Shown here: in pieces, positions 24,846 to 33,116 of the stretch | Position numbering within the stretch: the first letter of the stretch is position 1 | How the letters are laid out: each line of letters begins with the position of its first letter | NCBI RefSeq assembly: GCF_000612585.1 | Contig: NZ_JFCA01000056.1 | Span: 1 to 41,142 of the forward strand | Direction: 5' to 3' | DNA from: Pseudomonas sp. CHM02 | GTDB taxonomy: Bacteria > Pseudomonadota > Gammaproteobacteria > Pseudomonadales > Pseudomonadaceae | Length of the DNA: 41,142 nt | Translations under genes and position numbers: made by a program | The notes under the pieces: generated by a model | What the model was told of the DNA's origin: nothing | The model's database searches: none | What the model saw: the letters and a program-made list of their open reading frames with translations, nothing else

Positions 24846-26788
24846 CAATGCACCTCCGCAGGTTCACGTCTGATGGGAGCTTTGGTCGGCGACGCCTCGT
24901 CAAGCAAAGCATCAGCCACCAGCTCGGCAATGTCCTTGATCAAGGGGCGCGGCTCGACCACACCTTCAAGCATCGCGGTGCATTGCGGGCAACCCACGGC
25001 CACCAGCTCGGCGCCGGTTTCACGGATGTCTTCCATGCGCATGTCCGGGATCCGTTGCTTGCCGGGAATGTCGGTGATCGGCGCCCCGCCACCACCGCCG
25101 CAGCAGCGTGAACGGAAGCCCGAGCGCTGCATCTCCTTGACCTCGATGCCCAGCGCCCGCAGCACTTGGCGCGGCGCCTCGTATTCACCGTTGTAGCGGC
25201 CCAGGTAGCACGGGTCGTGATAGGTCACGCTGTTGCCCTTGTGCTGGCCCAGGTTCAGCACGCCTTCGCCGATCAACTCGGCCATGAAGGTGCTGTGGTG
25301 CTGCACGAGGTAGTTGCCGTTGAAGGCGCCGTATTCGTTTTTCAGCACATGGAAACTGTGCGGGTCGCACGTGACGATACGCTTGAAGCTGTACTTGGCC
25401 AGGGTCTGGATATTGCGCGAAGCCAACAACTGGAAGGTCGCCTCATCGCCCAGGCGACGGGCCACGTCACCGCTGTCGCGCTCTTCCAGGCCAAGCACGG
25501 CGAAGTCGACCTTGGCCGCTTTCAGTACTTTGACAAACGCGCGCAGCGTGCGCTGGTTGCGCATGTCGAAGGCGCCATCGCCCACCCAGAACAGCACGTC
25601 GCAGTTGCCCTTGTCGCTGAGCAACGGCAGGTTCAGATCCGCCGCCCAGTTCAGGCGACCACCCGGTGCGAAACCGCCAGGGTTGTCAGTGGCAATCAGA
25701 TTCTCGAGGACTTCGGCGCCCTTGTTCGGCGTGGCCCCTTTTTCCAGCGTGAGGTGGCGGCGCATGTCGACGATGGCGTCCACGTGCTCGATCATCATCG
25801 GGCACTCTTCCACGCAGGCACGGCAGGTGGTGCACGACCACAAGGTCTCGGCGTCCACCAGGCCGTTGACGATAGGCTGATGCGGGTTGCCACCGTGTTC
25901 GCCCAGCGGCTTGCCGGGGTACGGGCTGCCGGCGAACTTGGCATCGGTGCCGCCGGCCAGGCCGACGACCATGTCCTGGATCAGTTTTTTCGGGTTCAGT
26001 GGCTGGCCGGCGGCGAACGCCGGACACGCCGCTTCGCACTTGCCGCACTGCACGCAGGCGTCAAAGCCGAGCAGTTGGTTCCAGGTGAAATCCTTGGGTT
26101 TTTCCACGCCCAATGGCGCGGTCTTATCGCTGAGGTCCAGCGGCTTCAAACCGGTGGAACGGCCTCCGCCAAAACGTTCGGCGCGGCGGTGCCAGGCCAG
26201 GTGCAGGGCGCCGGCAAAGGCGTGCTTCATCGGACCGCCCCAGGTCATGCCGAAAAACATCTCGGACACACCCCACAGCACACCGACACCCAGCAACGCG
26301 GCCAGCAGCCAGCCGCCGAAATCAGCCGGCAGAATCCCGGCCACCGGCAGCGTCACCAGGAAGAAACTCACCGAGAACGCCATCAGGCTTTTCGGCAGGC
26401 GCATCCACGGGCCTTTGGACAACCGCGCCGGCGGGTTGCGACGGCGCAGGTACACAAACGTAGCGCCGACAAACATCAGCACCGAGGCCAACAACAAGGC
26501 ATAACCGAGGATGCGGTTATGCAGGCCGAAACCGTGCACCAGGATCGCCAGCAGCGCCGACAGCACAAAGCCCAGCGCGGTAGCGACGTGGGTGTTGGCG
26601 ATGTATTTGTCGCGGGCGACCACGTGGTGCAGGTCGACCATGTAGCGCTTGGGCATGGCCAGCAGGCCGCCCAGCAGGTCGACCTTGGACGCGCGGCCAC
26701 GGCGCCACATGTTCACCCGGCGCAAGGCGCCGAGGACAGCAAGGCCCAGGGCGGCAAACAAGAGAATAGGCAGCAAGGTGTTCAACAT
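24845..26788 (-). CDS. dgcB: Dimethylglycine demethylase subunit B, membrane Fe-S oxidoreductase
   Basis: The 647-residue protein has five hydrophobic segments (about residues 4-20, 70-88, 94-113, 135-153 and 157-178). Two 4Fe-4S motifs follow: CVQCGKCEAACP (Cys245, 248, 251, 255) and CTTCRACVEECP. The C-terminal part has two CCG-type domains, with CDPHSFHVLKNEYG, YHDPCYLGR and RCCGGGGG. This is the heterodisulfide-reductase/glycolate-oxidase-like Fe-S architecture. It is genetically required with DgcA for dimethylglycine growth in Pseudomonas. It probably links DgcA and the adjacent ETF to the quinone pool; that electron path is inference. Confidence 0.92.
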   Translation of the reverse strand: MLNTLLPILLFAALGLAVLGALRRVNMWRRGRASKVDLLGGLLAMPKRYMVDLHHVVARDKYIANTHVATALGFVLSALLAILVHGFGLHNRILGYALLLASVLMFVGATFVYLRRRNPPARLSKGPWMRLPKSLMAFSVSFFLVTLPVAGILPADFGGWLLAALLGVGVLWGVSEMFFGMTWGGPMKHAFAGALHLAWHRRAERFGGGRSTGLKPLDLSDKTAPLGVEKPKDFTWNQLLGFDACVQCGKCEAACPAFAAGQPLNPKKLIQDMVVGLAGGTDAKFAGSPYPGKPLGEHGGNPHQPIVNGLVDAETLWSCTTCRACVEECPMMIEHVDAIVDMRRHLTLEKGATPNKGAEVLENLIATDNPGGFAPGGRLNWAADLNLPLLSDKGNCDVLFWVGDGAFDMRNQRTLRAFVKVLKAAKVDFAVLGLEERDSGDVARRLGDEATFQLLASRNIQTLAKYSFKRIVTCDPHSFHVLKNEYGAFNGNYLVQHHSTFMAELIGEGVLNLGQHKGNSVTYHDPCYLGRYNGEYEAPRQVLRALGIEVKEMQRSGFRSRCCGGGGGAPITDIPGKQRIPDMRMEDIRETGAELVAVGCPQCTAMLEGVVEPRPLIKDIAELVADALLDEASPTKAPIRREPAEVH

Positions 26789-26848
26789 GGTGAAGCTCCC
26801 AAAGACCTCGGGTCTTGCACGGGTTCATGTTGTGACAAGGAGCCTGTC

Positions 26849-26982
26849 TGTGGTGAGCGGGCTTGCCCCGTGCTGGGCTGCGAAGCGGCCCTGAACCCTG
26901 CCGCTCGGTTCTGTCAGTAAGAACTCGGGGACCGGATTGGGGCTGCTGCGCAGCCCAGCGCGGGGCAAGCCCGCTCACCACA
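26849..26982. repeat. REP pair between dgcA and dgcB
   Basis: GTGGTGAGCGGGCTTGCCCC and GGGGCAAGCCCGCTCACCAC face each other about 90 bases apart. The palindrome GGGCTGCTGCGCAGCCC lies between them. It sits inside the dgc operon, between two genes whose products work together. Confidence 0.8.
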
Positions 26983-27019
26983 ATGACAACCTCTCATCAC
27001 AGGGGATGCAGGCAGGCCG

Positions 27020-29080
27020 TCAGAAATCCTTGCACAAGCGCAGGGCGTCATAGATCGCAGCGTGGGTATTACGCTGCGCCACACAGTCGCCGATGCGGAA
27101 CAGCAAGTACCCGTCACCCGCCTCGCTCAAGCACGGCTGCGGCTTGATCGCGAACAAGGCTTCGACGTCGATCTGGCCCTTGTTGCGCGAGCCTTCCTTG
27201 AGTGCGTAGTAGATGGCTTCATCCGGACGCACGCCGTTCTCCACCACCACCTGGTCGACCACCCGTTCCTCTTTGGCACCGGTGTATTCGTTCTCCAGCA
27301 CCGCCACCAGCTTGTCGCCCTCGCGGTAGACCTTTTCCAGCATCATGTCGCCGGTCATGATCACTTCCTTGGGGTACATGCTGCGGTAGTAGGTCGGGAA
27401 CGACGTACCGCCAATGGCCACGCCCGGCTTGATGTCGTCGGTGACGATCTCGACCTGGCTGCCTTTGTCCGCCAGGAAGTCGGCGACCGACATGCCGGTG
27501 AATTCGCAGATGGTGTCGTACACCAGCACGTTTTTGCCCGGTGCCACCTTGCCGTCGAGCACGTCCCAACTGCTCACGATCAGGCCTTCGGCCGCGCCCC
27601 AGTGTTCGTTCTGCTCCACATTCGGGTGCCCGCCCACCGCCAGCACCACCACATCCGGACGCAGGTCCAGAATGGTGTCGGCATCGGCGGCCACGCCCAG
27701 GCGCAGATCGACTTTCAAGCGCGCCAGTTCCAACTGGAACCAGCGGGTGATGCCGGCAATCTGGTCGCGTTGCGGCGCTTTCGAGGCGGTGGTGATCTGC
27801 CCGCCGATAAATTCTTTCTTCTCGAACAGGGTCACATCGTGGCCACGCTCGGCAGCCACGCGTGCAGCTTCCATCCCGGCCGGGCCGGCACCGACCACCA
27901 CGACTTTGCGTTTTGGCCCGGTGGACTTCTCGATGATGTGCGGCACGCCCATATACTCACGGGAGGTCGCGGCGTTCTGGATGCACAGCACATCCAGCCC
28001 TTGGTACTGGCGGTCGATGCAATAGTTGGCGCCGACGCACTGCTTGATCTGGTCGATCTGGCCCATCTTGATCTTGGCGATCAGGTGCGGGTCGGCGATG
28101 TGCGCACGGGTCATGCCGACCATGTCCACATAACCGCCTTCCAGAATGCGCGTGGCCTGGTTCGGGTCCTTGATGTTCTGCGCGTGCAGCACCGGGACCT
28201 TGACCACTTCCTTGATACCGGCAGCCAAGTGCAGGAACGGCTCCGGGGGATAACTCATGTTGGGGATCACGTTGGCCAGGGTGTTGTGGGTGTCGCAACC
28301 CGAGCCCACCACGCCGATGAAATCGAGCATGCCGGTGTCGTCGTAATACTTGGCGATCTGCTTCATGTCCTCGTGGGACAAGCCGTCCGGGTGGAATTCG
28401 TCACCGCACAGGCGCATGCCCACGCAGAAGTCATCACCGACTTCGGCGCGTACGGCTTTCAACACTTCCAGGCCGAACTTCATGCGGCCTTCAAAGGTGC
28501 CGCCCCATTCGTCGGTACGCTTGTTGACCCGCGGGCTCCAGAACTGGTCGATCATGTGCTGGTGCACAGCCGACAGTTCCACACCGTCCAGCCCACCGGC
28601 CTTGGCGCGCCGTGCGGCCTGGGCGTAGTTGCCGATCACGCGCCAGATTTCTTCCGGCTCGATGGTCTTGCAGGTGGCACGGTGCACCGGCTCACGCACG
28701 CCGGACGGCGACATCAGGGTTGGCCAGTTGAAACCATCCCAACGCGAGCGACGGCCCATGTGGGTAATCTGGATCATGATCTTGGCGCCATGCTTGTGCA
28801 TGGCGTCGGCCAGGTTCTGGAAGTGCGGGATGATCCGGTCGGTGGACAGGTTCACCGAACTCCACCACTCCTGCGGGCTGTCGATGGCGACGACCGAGGA
28901 ACCGCCGCAGATCGCCAGGCCAATGCCGCCCTTGGCTTTCTCTTCGTAGTACTTCACATAGCGGTCAGTGGTCATCCCGCCGTCGGTGGCATACACCTCG
29001 GCGTGGGCGGTACTGAGCACGCGGTTGCGGATGGTCAGTTTGCCGATCTGGATCGGCGCAAACATTGCTTCGAAAGCCAT
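27020..29080 (-). CDS. dgcA: Dimethylglycine demethylase subunit A (trimethylamine-dehydrogenase-like)
   Basis: The 686-residue protein has an N-terminal old-yellow-enzyme barrel (about 1-370), starting MFAPIQIGKLTIRNR and containing GVELSAVHQHMIDQFWSP. A C-terminal FAD/NAD-binding half has VVVVGAGPAGMEAARVAAERG. This is the trimethylamine dehydrogenase and 2,4-dienoyl-CoA reductase family. It demethylates dimethylglycine to sarcosine with DgcB. The usual Fe-S motif C-x2-C-x2-C-x11/12-C reads C348-V-G-A351-N-Y-C354 ... C366, so one of four ligands is alanine. GAGGA precedes the ATG. Confidence 0.93.
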   Translation of the reverse strand: MAFEAMFAPIQIGKLTIRNRVLSTAHAEVYATDGGMTTDRYVKYYEEKAKGGIGLAICGGSSVVAIDSPQEWWSSVNLSTDRIIPHFQNLADAMHKHGAKIMIQITHMGRRSRWDGFNWPTLMSPSGVREPVHRATCKTIEPEEIWRVIGNYAQAARRAKAGGLDGVELSAVHQHMIDQFWSPRVNKRTDEWGGTFEGRMKFGLEVLKAVRAEVGDDFCVGMRLCGDEFHPDGLSHEDMKQIAKYYDDTGMLDFIGVVGSGCDTHNTLANVIPNMSYPPEPFLHLAAGIKEVVKVPVLHAQNIKDPNQATRILEGGYVDMVGMTRAHIADPHLIAKIKMGQIDQIKQCVGANYCIDRQYQGLDVLCIQNAATSREYMGVPHIIEKSTGPKRKVVVVGAGPAGMEAARVAAERGHDVTLFEKKEFIGGQITTASKAPQRDQIAGITRWFQLELARLKVDLRLGVAADADTILDLRPDVVVLAVGGHPNVEQNEHWGAAEGLIVSSWDVLDGKVAPGKNVLVYDTICEFTGMSVADFLADKGSQVEIVTDDIKPGVAIGGTSFPTYYRSMYPKEVIMTGDMMLEKVYREGDKLVAVLENEYTGAKEERVVDQVVVENGVRPDEAIYYALKEGSRNKGQIDVEALFAIKPQPCLSEAGDGYLLFRIGDCVAQRNTHAAIYDALRLCKDF

Positions 29081-29095
29081 GGCACGGTCCTCGGC

Positions 29096-29626
29096 TTACA
29101 ACGGCTTGACGGTGAACAGGCCGTCATCGTGGCCCTCTTCGGAGCCTCCGTAGACTTGTTCGGCGACGGTGCGGATCTGGCTGCCGCGCGCCTGCAGAAT
29201 CTGGTCCATGGCACCGGCAAACCAGCCAGTGAACATGTAGTCCACTTTGCGCCCGACCTTGCCGTACACGTAGACGAACGCCGAGTGTTCGAGCTTGACG
29301 CTGGCGGTGCCTTTGTCGAGGTCGATGTCCTGGATCTTGAACAGGCCCCAGCCGCGTTGCGACAGGCGCTTCATGTAGTGCTCGAACACCGCGACGCCTT
29401 CCAGGCCGTGGCATTCGGCTTCTTTTTCACACCAGTGCCAGGCGGATTTGTAGCCGGCCTTGTAGAGGATCTCGGCATAGGCGTCGGCGCCCAGCACTTC
29501 TTCGATACCGATGTGGTTGTTGACGAAGAAATGGCGCGGCACGTACAGCATCGGCAGGGCGTCGGAGGTCCAGACACCGGTTTCGCTGTCGACTTCGATA
29601 GGCAATTGCGGGGCGATCTTGGCCAT
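29096..29626 (-). CDS. Conserved DUF5943-type protein of the dgc operon
   Basis: The 176-residue protein is soluble with no signal or membrane segment. It begins with IAPQLPIEVDSETGVW and contains LPMLYVPRHFFVNNH and LYKAGYKSAWHWCEKEAECHG, reminiscent of V4R/4-vinyl-reductase-like small-molecule domains. I assign the DUF5943 label from memory of the syntenic Pseudomonas gene. GGAG lies 9 bases before the ATG. It lies between the dipeptidase-like gene and dgcA on the same strand, so a role in dimethylglycine use or in DgcA assembly is likely, but no function is shown. Confidence 0.7.
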   Translation of the reverse strand: MAKIAPQLPIEVDSETGVWTSDALPMLYVPRHFFVNNHIGIEEVLGADAYAEILYKAGYKSAWHWCEKEAECHGLEGVAVFEHYMKRLSQRGWGLFKIQDIDLDKGTASVKLEHSAFVYVYGKVGRKVDYMFTGWFAGAMDQILQARGSQIRTVAEQVYGGSEEGHDDGLFTVKPL

Positions 29627-29695
29627 GGAAACTTAACTCCAGAAAATTCTTGGTAGTGCCCCCGACGCGAACGGCCGGGGGAGAAATGCGGTGGC

Positions 29696-30673
29696 TTATT
29701 CGCCCCAGACGTCTTTCAGGACGTTGACCCAGTTCTCGCCCATGATCTTGCGCACCACGCGCTCCGGATGGCCGCGCTTGAGCAGGGTCTCGGTGAGGTT
29801 GGGGAACTCGCCCACGGTGCGGATGCCCAGCGGGTTGATGATCTTGCCGAAGCTGGTCAGGCGGCGGGCGTAGCCCTTGTCATGGGTCAGCATTTCGAAG
29901 AAATCCTGGCCATGGCCCTGGGTGAAGTCGGTGCCGATGCCGATCGCGTCTTCACCGACGATGTTCATGGTGTATTCGATGGCTTCGGCGTAGTCGTCGA
30001 TGGTCGAATCGATGCCCTTGGCCAGGAACGGCGCGAACATGGTTACGCCGACAAAGCCGCCGTGGTCAGCGATGAACTTCAGCTCTTCGTCGGATTTGTT
30101 GCGCGGGTGCTCTTTGAGCCCGGACGGCAGGCAGTGGGAGTAGCACACCGGTTTCTTCGATTCGAGGATGACTTCTTCGGACGTCTTGGAGCCCACGTGG
30201 GACAGGTCGCACATGATGCCGACGCGGTTCATCTCGCCAACGACCTCACGACCAAAGCCCGACAGGCCGCCATCGCGCTCGTAGCAGCCGGTGCCGACCA
30301 GGTTCTGGGTGTTGTAGCACATCTGCACCACACCGACGCCGAGCTGCTTGAAGATCTCGACGTAACCGAGTTGGTCTTCGAAGGCATGGGCGTTCTGGAA
30401 ACCGAAGATGATGCCGGTCTTGCCTTGCTCCTTGGCGCGGCGAATGTCGGCGGTGGTTTTCACCGGGATCACCAGGTCGCTGTTCTCGCGGATCAGGGTC
30501 TGGCTGGCCACGATATTGTTGATGGTGGCCTGGAACCCTTCCCACACCGACACCGTGCAGTTGGCAGCGGTGAGGCCACCTTTGCGCATGTCCTCGAACA
30601 GGTCGCGGTTCCACTTGGCAATAATCAGCCCGTCGATAACGATGCTGTCGGCGTGCAATTCGGCTGGGCTCAT
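29696..30673 (-). CDS. Membrane-dipeptidase-family (M19) protein with altered metal site
   Basis: The ATG at 30673, after AAGGGGAC, gives 325 residues, the length of the syntenic Pseudomonas protein. It is an M19 TIM-barrel: CDLSHVG supplies His159, CYSHCLPSGLKEHPRNKSD supplies His180, and IGIGTDF supplies Asp249. The family's first zinc motif DGHxD is here DGLII (Leu16, Ile18). The bridging Glu in the GVEGG-like block is Gln93. It therefore lacks ligands for one of two zincs, and classical dipeptidase activity is doubtful. It heads the dgc operon, suggesting a betaine-related role. No signal peptide is seen. Confidence 0.88.
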   Translation of the reverse strand: MSPAELHADSIVIDGLIIAKWNRDLFEDMRKGGLTAANCTVSVWEGFQATINNIVASQTLIRENSDLVIPVKTTADIRRAKEQGKTGIIFGFQNAHAFEDQLGYVEIFKQLGVGVVQMCYNTQNLVGTGCYERDGGLSGFGREVVGEMNRVGIMCDLSHVGSKTSEEVILESKKPVCYSHCLPSGLKEHPRNKSDEELKFIADHGGFVGVTMFAPFLAKGIDSTIDDYAEAIEYTMNIVGEDAIGIGTDFTQGHGQDFFEMLTHDKGYARRLTSFGKIINPLGIRTVGEFPNLTETLLKRGHPERVVRKIMGENWVNVLKDVWGE

Positions 30674-30892
30674 CAGGCGTCCCCTTATTGGCGATTCATG
30701 CGCCGAATCGTCTGCCGGCGCTTTGGGGCCAGCATATGCCCAGGGGCCGACAGAGCCGGGTGCAAAAACGACAGGGGAATTGCCGAAAGCGTCAATCCGC
30801 GACAAAGGCTGTTAAGAGACGTCTGACTGGCGGCTGTTCTTTGTCTTACGCTTGAGCCAGAATTCCCGCATCACCTGATATGAGACGGCGCA

Positions 30893-31294
30893 ATGAAATC
30901 GATTTTCCTGGCTTTGGCACTCATCGCAACCGGCGTCCACGCCGCCGAAGACACCGACAGCACGCCGTGCGATGGCATCGAAAACGACAAGCAAACCCTG
31001 GAATGCGCCACCTACAACAAAACCACCGCCGAGCAACTGCTCAAGGATAACTATCAGGGCCTGCTGGAACGCATGGGTTCGACCTATGGCAGCGACAAGA
31101 CCAGACTGGCCGACATTACCGCTCGTCTGAAGGACGCCCAGCAGAAGTGGGAAAAACTGCGCGATGCTGATTGCGCCGTGGACACCTTCCCGGCAGTGAA
31201 CGGCACCAAGGCCTATGCGATTGCGCAGAATGATTGTTTGGCGCGGATGAGTGATGAGCGGTCGGAGTTTTTGGAGTCGATTGGCCAGGAATAA
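30893..31294 (+). CDS. Exported LprI/DUF1311-family protein
   Basis: The 133-residue protein has a signal peptide (about 1-17, cut after VHA). The mature domain has the LprI N-terminal pattern: CDGIENDKQTLECATYNKTTAEQLL, seen in segments, with paired cysteines early and again in DADCAVD and NDCLARM. Some members inhibit lysozyme; this is not shown here. It is divergent from the dgc operon across 219 bases and may share that regulatory region. Confidence 0.8.
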   Translation: MKSIFLALALIATGVHAAEDTDSTPCDGIENDKQTLECATYNKTTAEQLLKDNYQGLLERMGSTYGSDKTRLADITARLKDAQQKWEKLRDADCAVDTFPAVNGTKAYAIAQNDCLARMSDERSEFLESIGQE

Positions 31295-31335
31295 GCGACA
31301 ATCGCTGCAACTTCTCCTCTGAACCAAGGCTATTC

Positions 31336-31752
31336 ATGACTATTTGCGGCATCGAAATCAAAGGCAGCGAAGCCATTATCGCCGTCGCCTCTCTGGACAC
31401 TCAGGCACTGACCCATGTCGCCCTGACCACCAAGAAAATCGCGCTTGAGGACGATGACGAGGCCGCCAACGTCAAAGCCTTCGCCGCACAGGTGAAGGCG
31501 TTCGTGCAGGCAAACGCCATCACCCGTATCGCCATCAAGAAGCGCAGCAAGAAAGGCGAGTTCGCCGGTGGCCCGACGACGTTCAAGATTGAAGGGGTGT
31601 TTCAGTTGCTGGACGGGGTTGAGGTGACCTTGCTGTCGCCGCAGACCATCAACGCACAGAACAAGAAGCACAATTTTGATCTGCCCGCGACGCTGAACAA
31701 GTACCAGCATGAAGCCTACAAAGCGGCGTGCTCGGCCCTGCTAAAAAAATAA
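31336..31752 (+). CDS. DUF3010-family protein
   Basis: The 138-residue cytoplasmic protein starts MTICGIEIKGSEAIIAVAS and contains AIKKRSKKGEFAGGPTTFKIEG, an RNase H-like resolvase fold pattern typical of DUF3010. Function is unknown. It follows the LprI-like gene by 41 bases and ends ahead of a REP pair. Confidence 0.78.
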   Translation: MTICGIEIKGSEAIIAVASLDTQALTHVALTTKKIALEDDDEAANVKAFAAQVKAFVQANAITRIAIKKRSKKGEFAGGPTTFKIEGVFQLLDGVEVTLLSPQTINAQNKKHNFDLPATLNKYQHEAYKAACSALLKK

Positions 31753-31769
31753 GCCACACCGCCCCTCTC

Positions 31770-31860
31770 TGTAGGAGCCGGCTTGCCGGCGATGAGGCCA
31801 ACAAGCCTTGCGGTGATCCCTCAGCCGCCATCGCCGGCAAGCCGGCTCCCACAGGGGTTG
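31770..31860. repeat. REP pair between DUF3010 and ATPase genes
   Basis: GTAGGAGCCGGCTTGCCGGC and its inverse face each other between two convergent genes, ending 10 bases before the ATPase stop codon. It probably serves as the shared 3' end. Confidence 0.88.
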
Positions 31861-31869
31861 TGTCACCTT

Positions 31870-33048
31870 TTACCGGAGTGTACGGCTCCTGTGCTGCAGC
31901 CAGTCCCCGAAGGTTTTGTCCTCCAGGGCATAGCCGCCGCGGCTCGACTTCCACACCAGTTCCTTGTCGCGCAGGGCATCGATGCAGGCTTGAATCGTCT
32001 GGGTGCCCGGCACCACGTCGCTGCCCATGTCCTCCAGCGCTTTACTGACTGCGGTGAGGGTGCTGTCGGTGAATGGCGCGAATGGTTCGTTGTTTTGCGA
32101 GCGCTCCACCATCACTTCCAGTACGGCGCGCTGGGGAATGGTGAGATTGTTCCAGGCGCTTTCGAATTCGGTCCACACACCTGCACGCAGCAATTCGGCG
32201 CGGCTGTGCAGCAGTTGGCCGAGGTTGCTGGCCTCGCCCAACTCCAGCGCCACTTCCCCGATGATGGTGCGCAGCATTTCGGGACGCCGGCCTACCAGCT
32301 CGAAGGCTTCATCGATATCGGCGGCGTTGAACTGGTTGGTCTTGGCCAGGTTCGCGTTGAGGTGCGCGGTGTAGGCCTGGGTGAACGCTTTGCCCAGCAA
32401 CGGAAACGGCGTGATGCTGGAACCGAAGAACGGCTGGCTTTTGCCCAATACCAAATGGGCCAGCTTGTCGCGATTGGAGCCGGTGAACACCAGATGCAAA
32501 CCGCTGCCGTCCTCGTCACGCCCTTGGTTGAGCTGATCCCGGGCGGCCTTCAGCGCGAACATCGCATTAATGCCCGAATCGCTGGTCAAGGCATGCTGTG
32601 CTTCGTCGATCACCAACACGACGGTTTTTTCCGCCGCGTGGTGCAGCAGCTCCAAGGCTTGGGTCAACGTCGCGCCAACCGGCAATTGAGGCTTGCTGAA
32701 GTCCCAGGACAGGGTGCGCAGAAAGCTCAGTTTCTCGATCCCAATGTTCTTGGCCAGCTTGCGAATGCCCTTTTCATAGGGCACCAGCGCTGCGGCAATC
32801 GCACTGGCAATCAACTCAGCGGGATCTTTCTCTTTGTCAGCCCACAGATCGACATACACCGTCAGCCACCCTCGAAGCTGGCACTCCGGGATCAGGTCTT
32901 CACGCAAAAAAGTACTTTTGCCCGTGCGACGGGGAGCCGCGAGAAACAGGCCAGAGGTGAAGTCCTGGATACCGGCCCCCACCAGGCCATCGGCAATGCT
33001 GCTTGCCAGGGCGGGACGGCGGAATACAAAGCCGCTGTGCTTGGACAT
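31870..33048 (-). CDS. AAA ATPase with C-terminal winged helix
   Basis: Starting at ATG 33048 gives 392 residues; a GTG at 33075 is possible but would lie inside the promoter palindrome. The Walker A loop is APRRTGKS (about 38-45), with Ala in place of the usual first Gly. Walker B is VVLVIDEAQHAL, and an arginine-rich sensor region follows. The C-terminal part (from about RAVLEVMVERS) looks like a winged helix. The whole resembles Orc1/Cdc6- or STAND-like single-gene ATPases scattered in bacteria. The ribosome site is weak. No partner effector gene is adjacent. Function is unknown; DNA binding is inferred. Confidence 0.75.
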   Translation of the reverse strand: MSKHSGFVFRRPALASSIADGLVGAGIQDFTSGLFLAAPRRTGKSTFLREDLIPECQLRGWLTVYVDLWADKEKDPAELIASAIAAALVPYEKGIRKLAKNIGIEKLSFLRTLSWDFSKPQLPVGATLTQALELLHHAAEKTVVLVIDEAQHALTSDSGINAMFALKAARDQLNQGRDEDGSGLHLVFTGSNRDKLAHLVLGKSQPFFGSSITPFPLLGKAFTQAYTAHLNANLAKTNQFNAADIDEAFELVGRRPEMLRTIIGEVALELGEASNLGQLLHSRAELLRAGVWTEFESAWNNLTIPQRAVLEVMVERSQNNEPFAPFTDSTLTAVSKALEDMGSDVVPGTQTIQACIDALRDKELVWKSSRGGYALEDKTFGDWLQHRSRTLR

Positions 33049-33073
33049 GGGTTTATACTCAATTATGGAAATC

Positions 33074-33115
33074 ACTATAAATTATAGTCATGAGTATAAT
33101 TGACTATAATTAGTC
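33074..33115. promoter_or_regulatory. AT-rich promoter with perfect palindrome, ATPase gene
   Basis: ACTATAAATTATAGT at 33074-33088 is a perfect 7-1-7 palindrome. A second inverted repeat, GACTATAATTAGTC, lies at 33102-33115. On the minus strand a consensus -10 box TATAAT (33086-33081) sits inside the first palindrome, putting transcription start near 33074, 26 bases before the ATG. The 68-base gap to cdhR is far richer in A and T than the rest of the window. Confidence 0.6.
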
Positions 33116-33116
33116 G

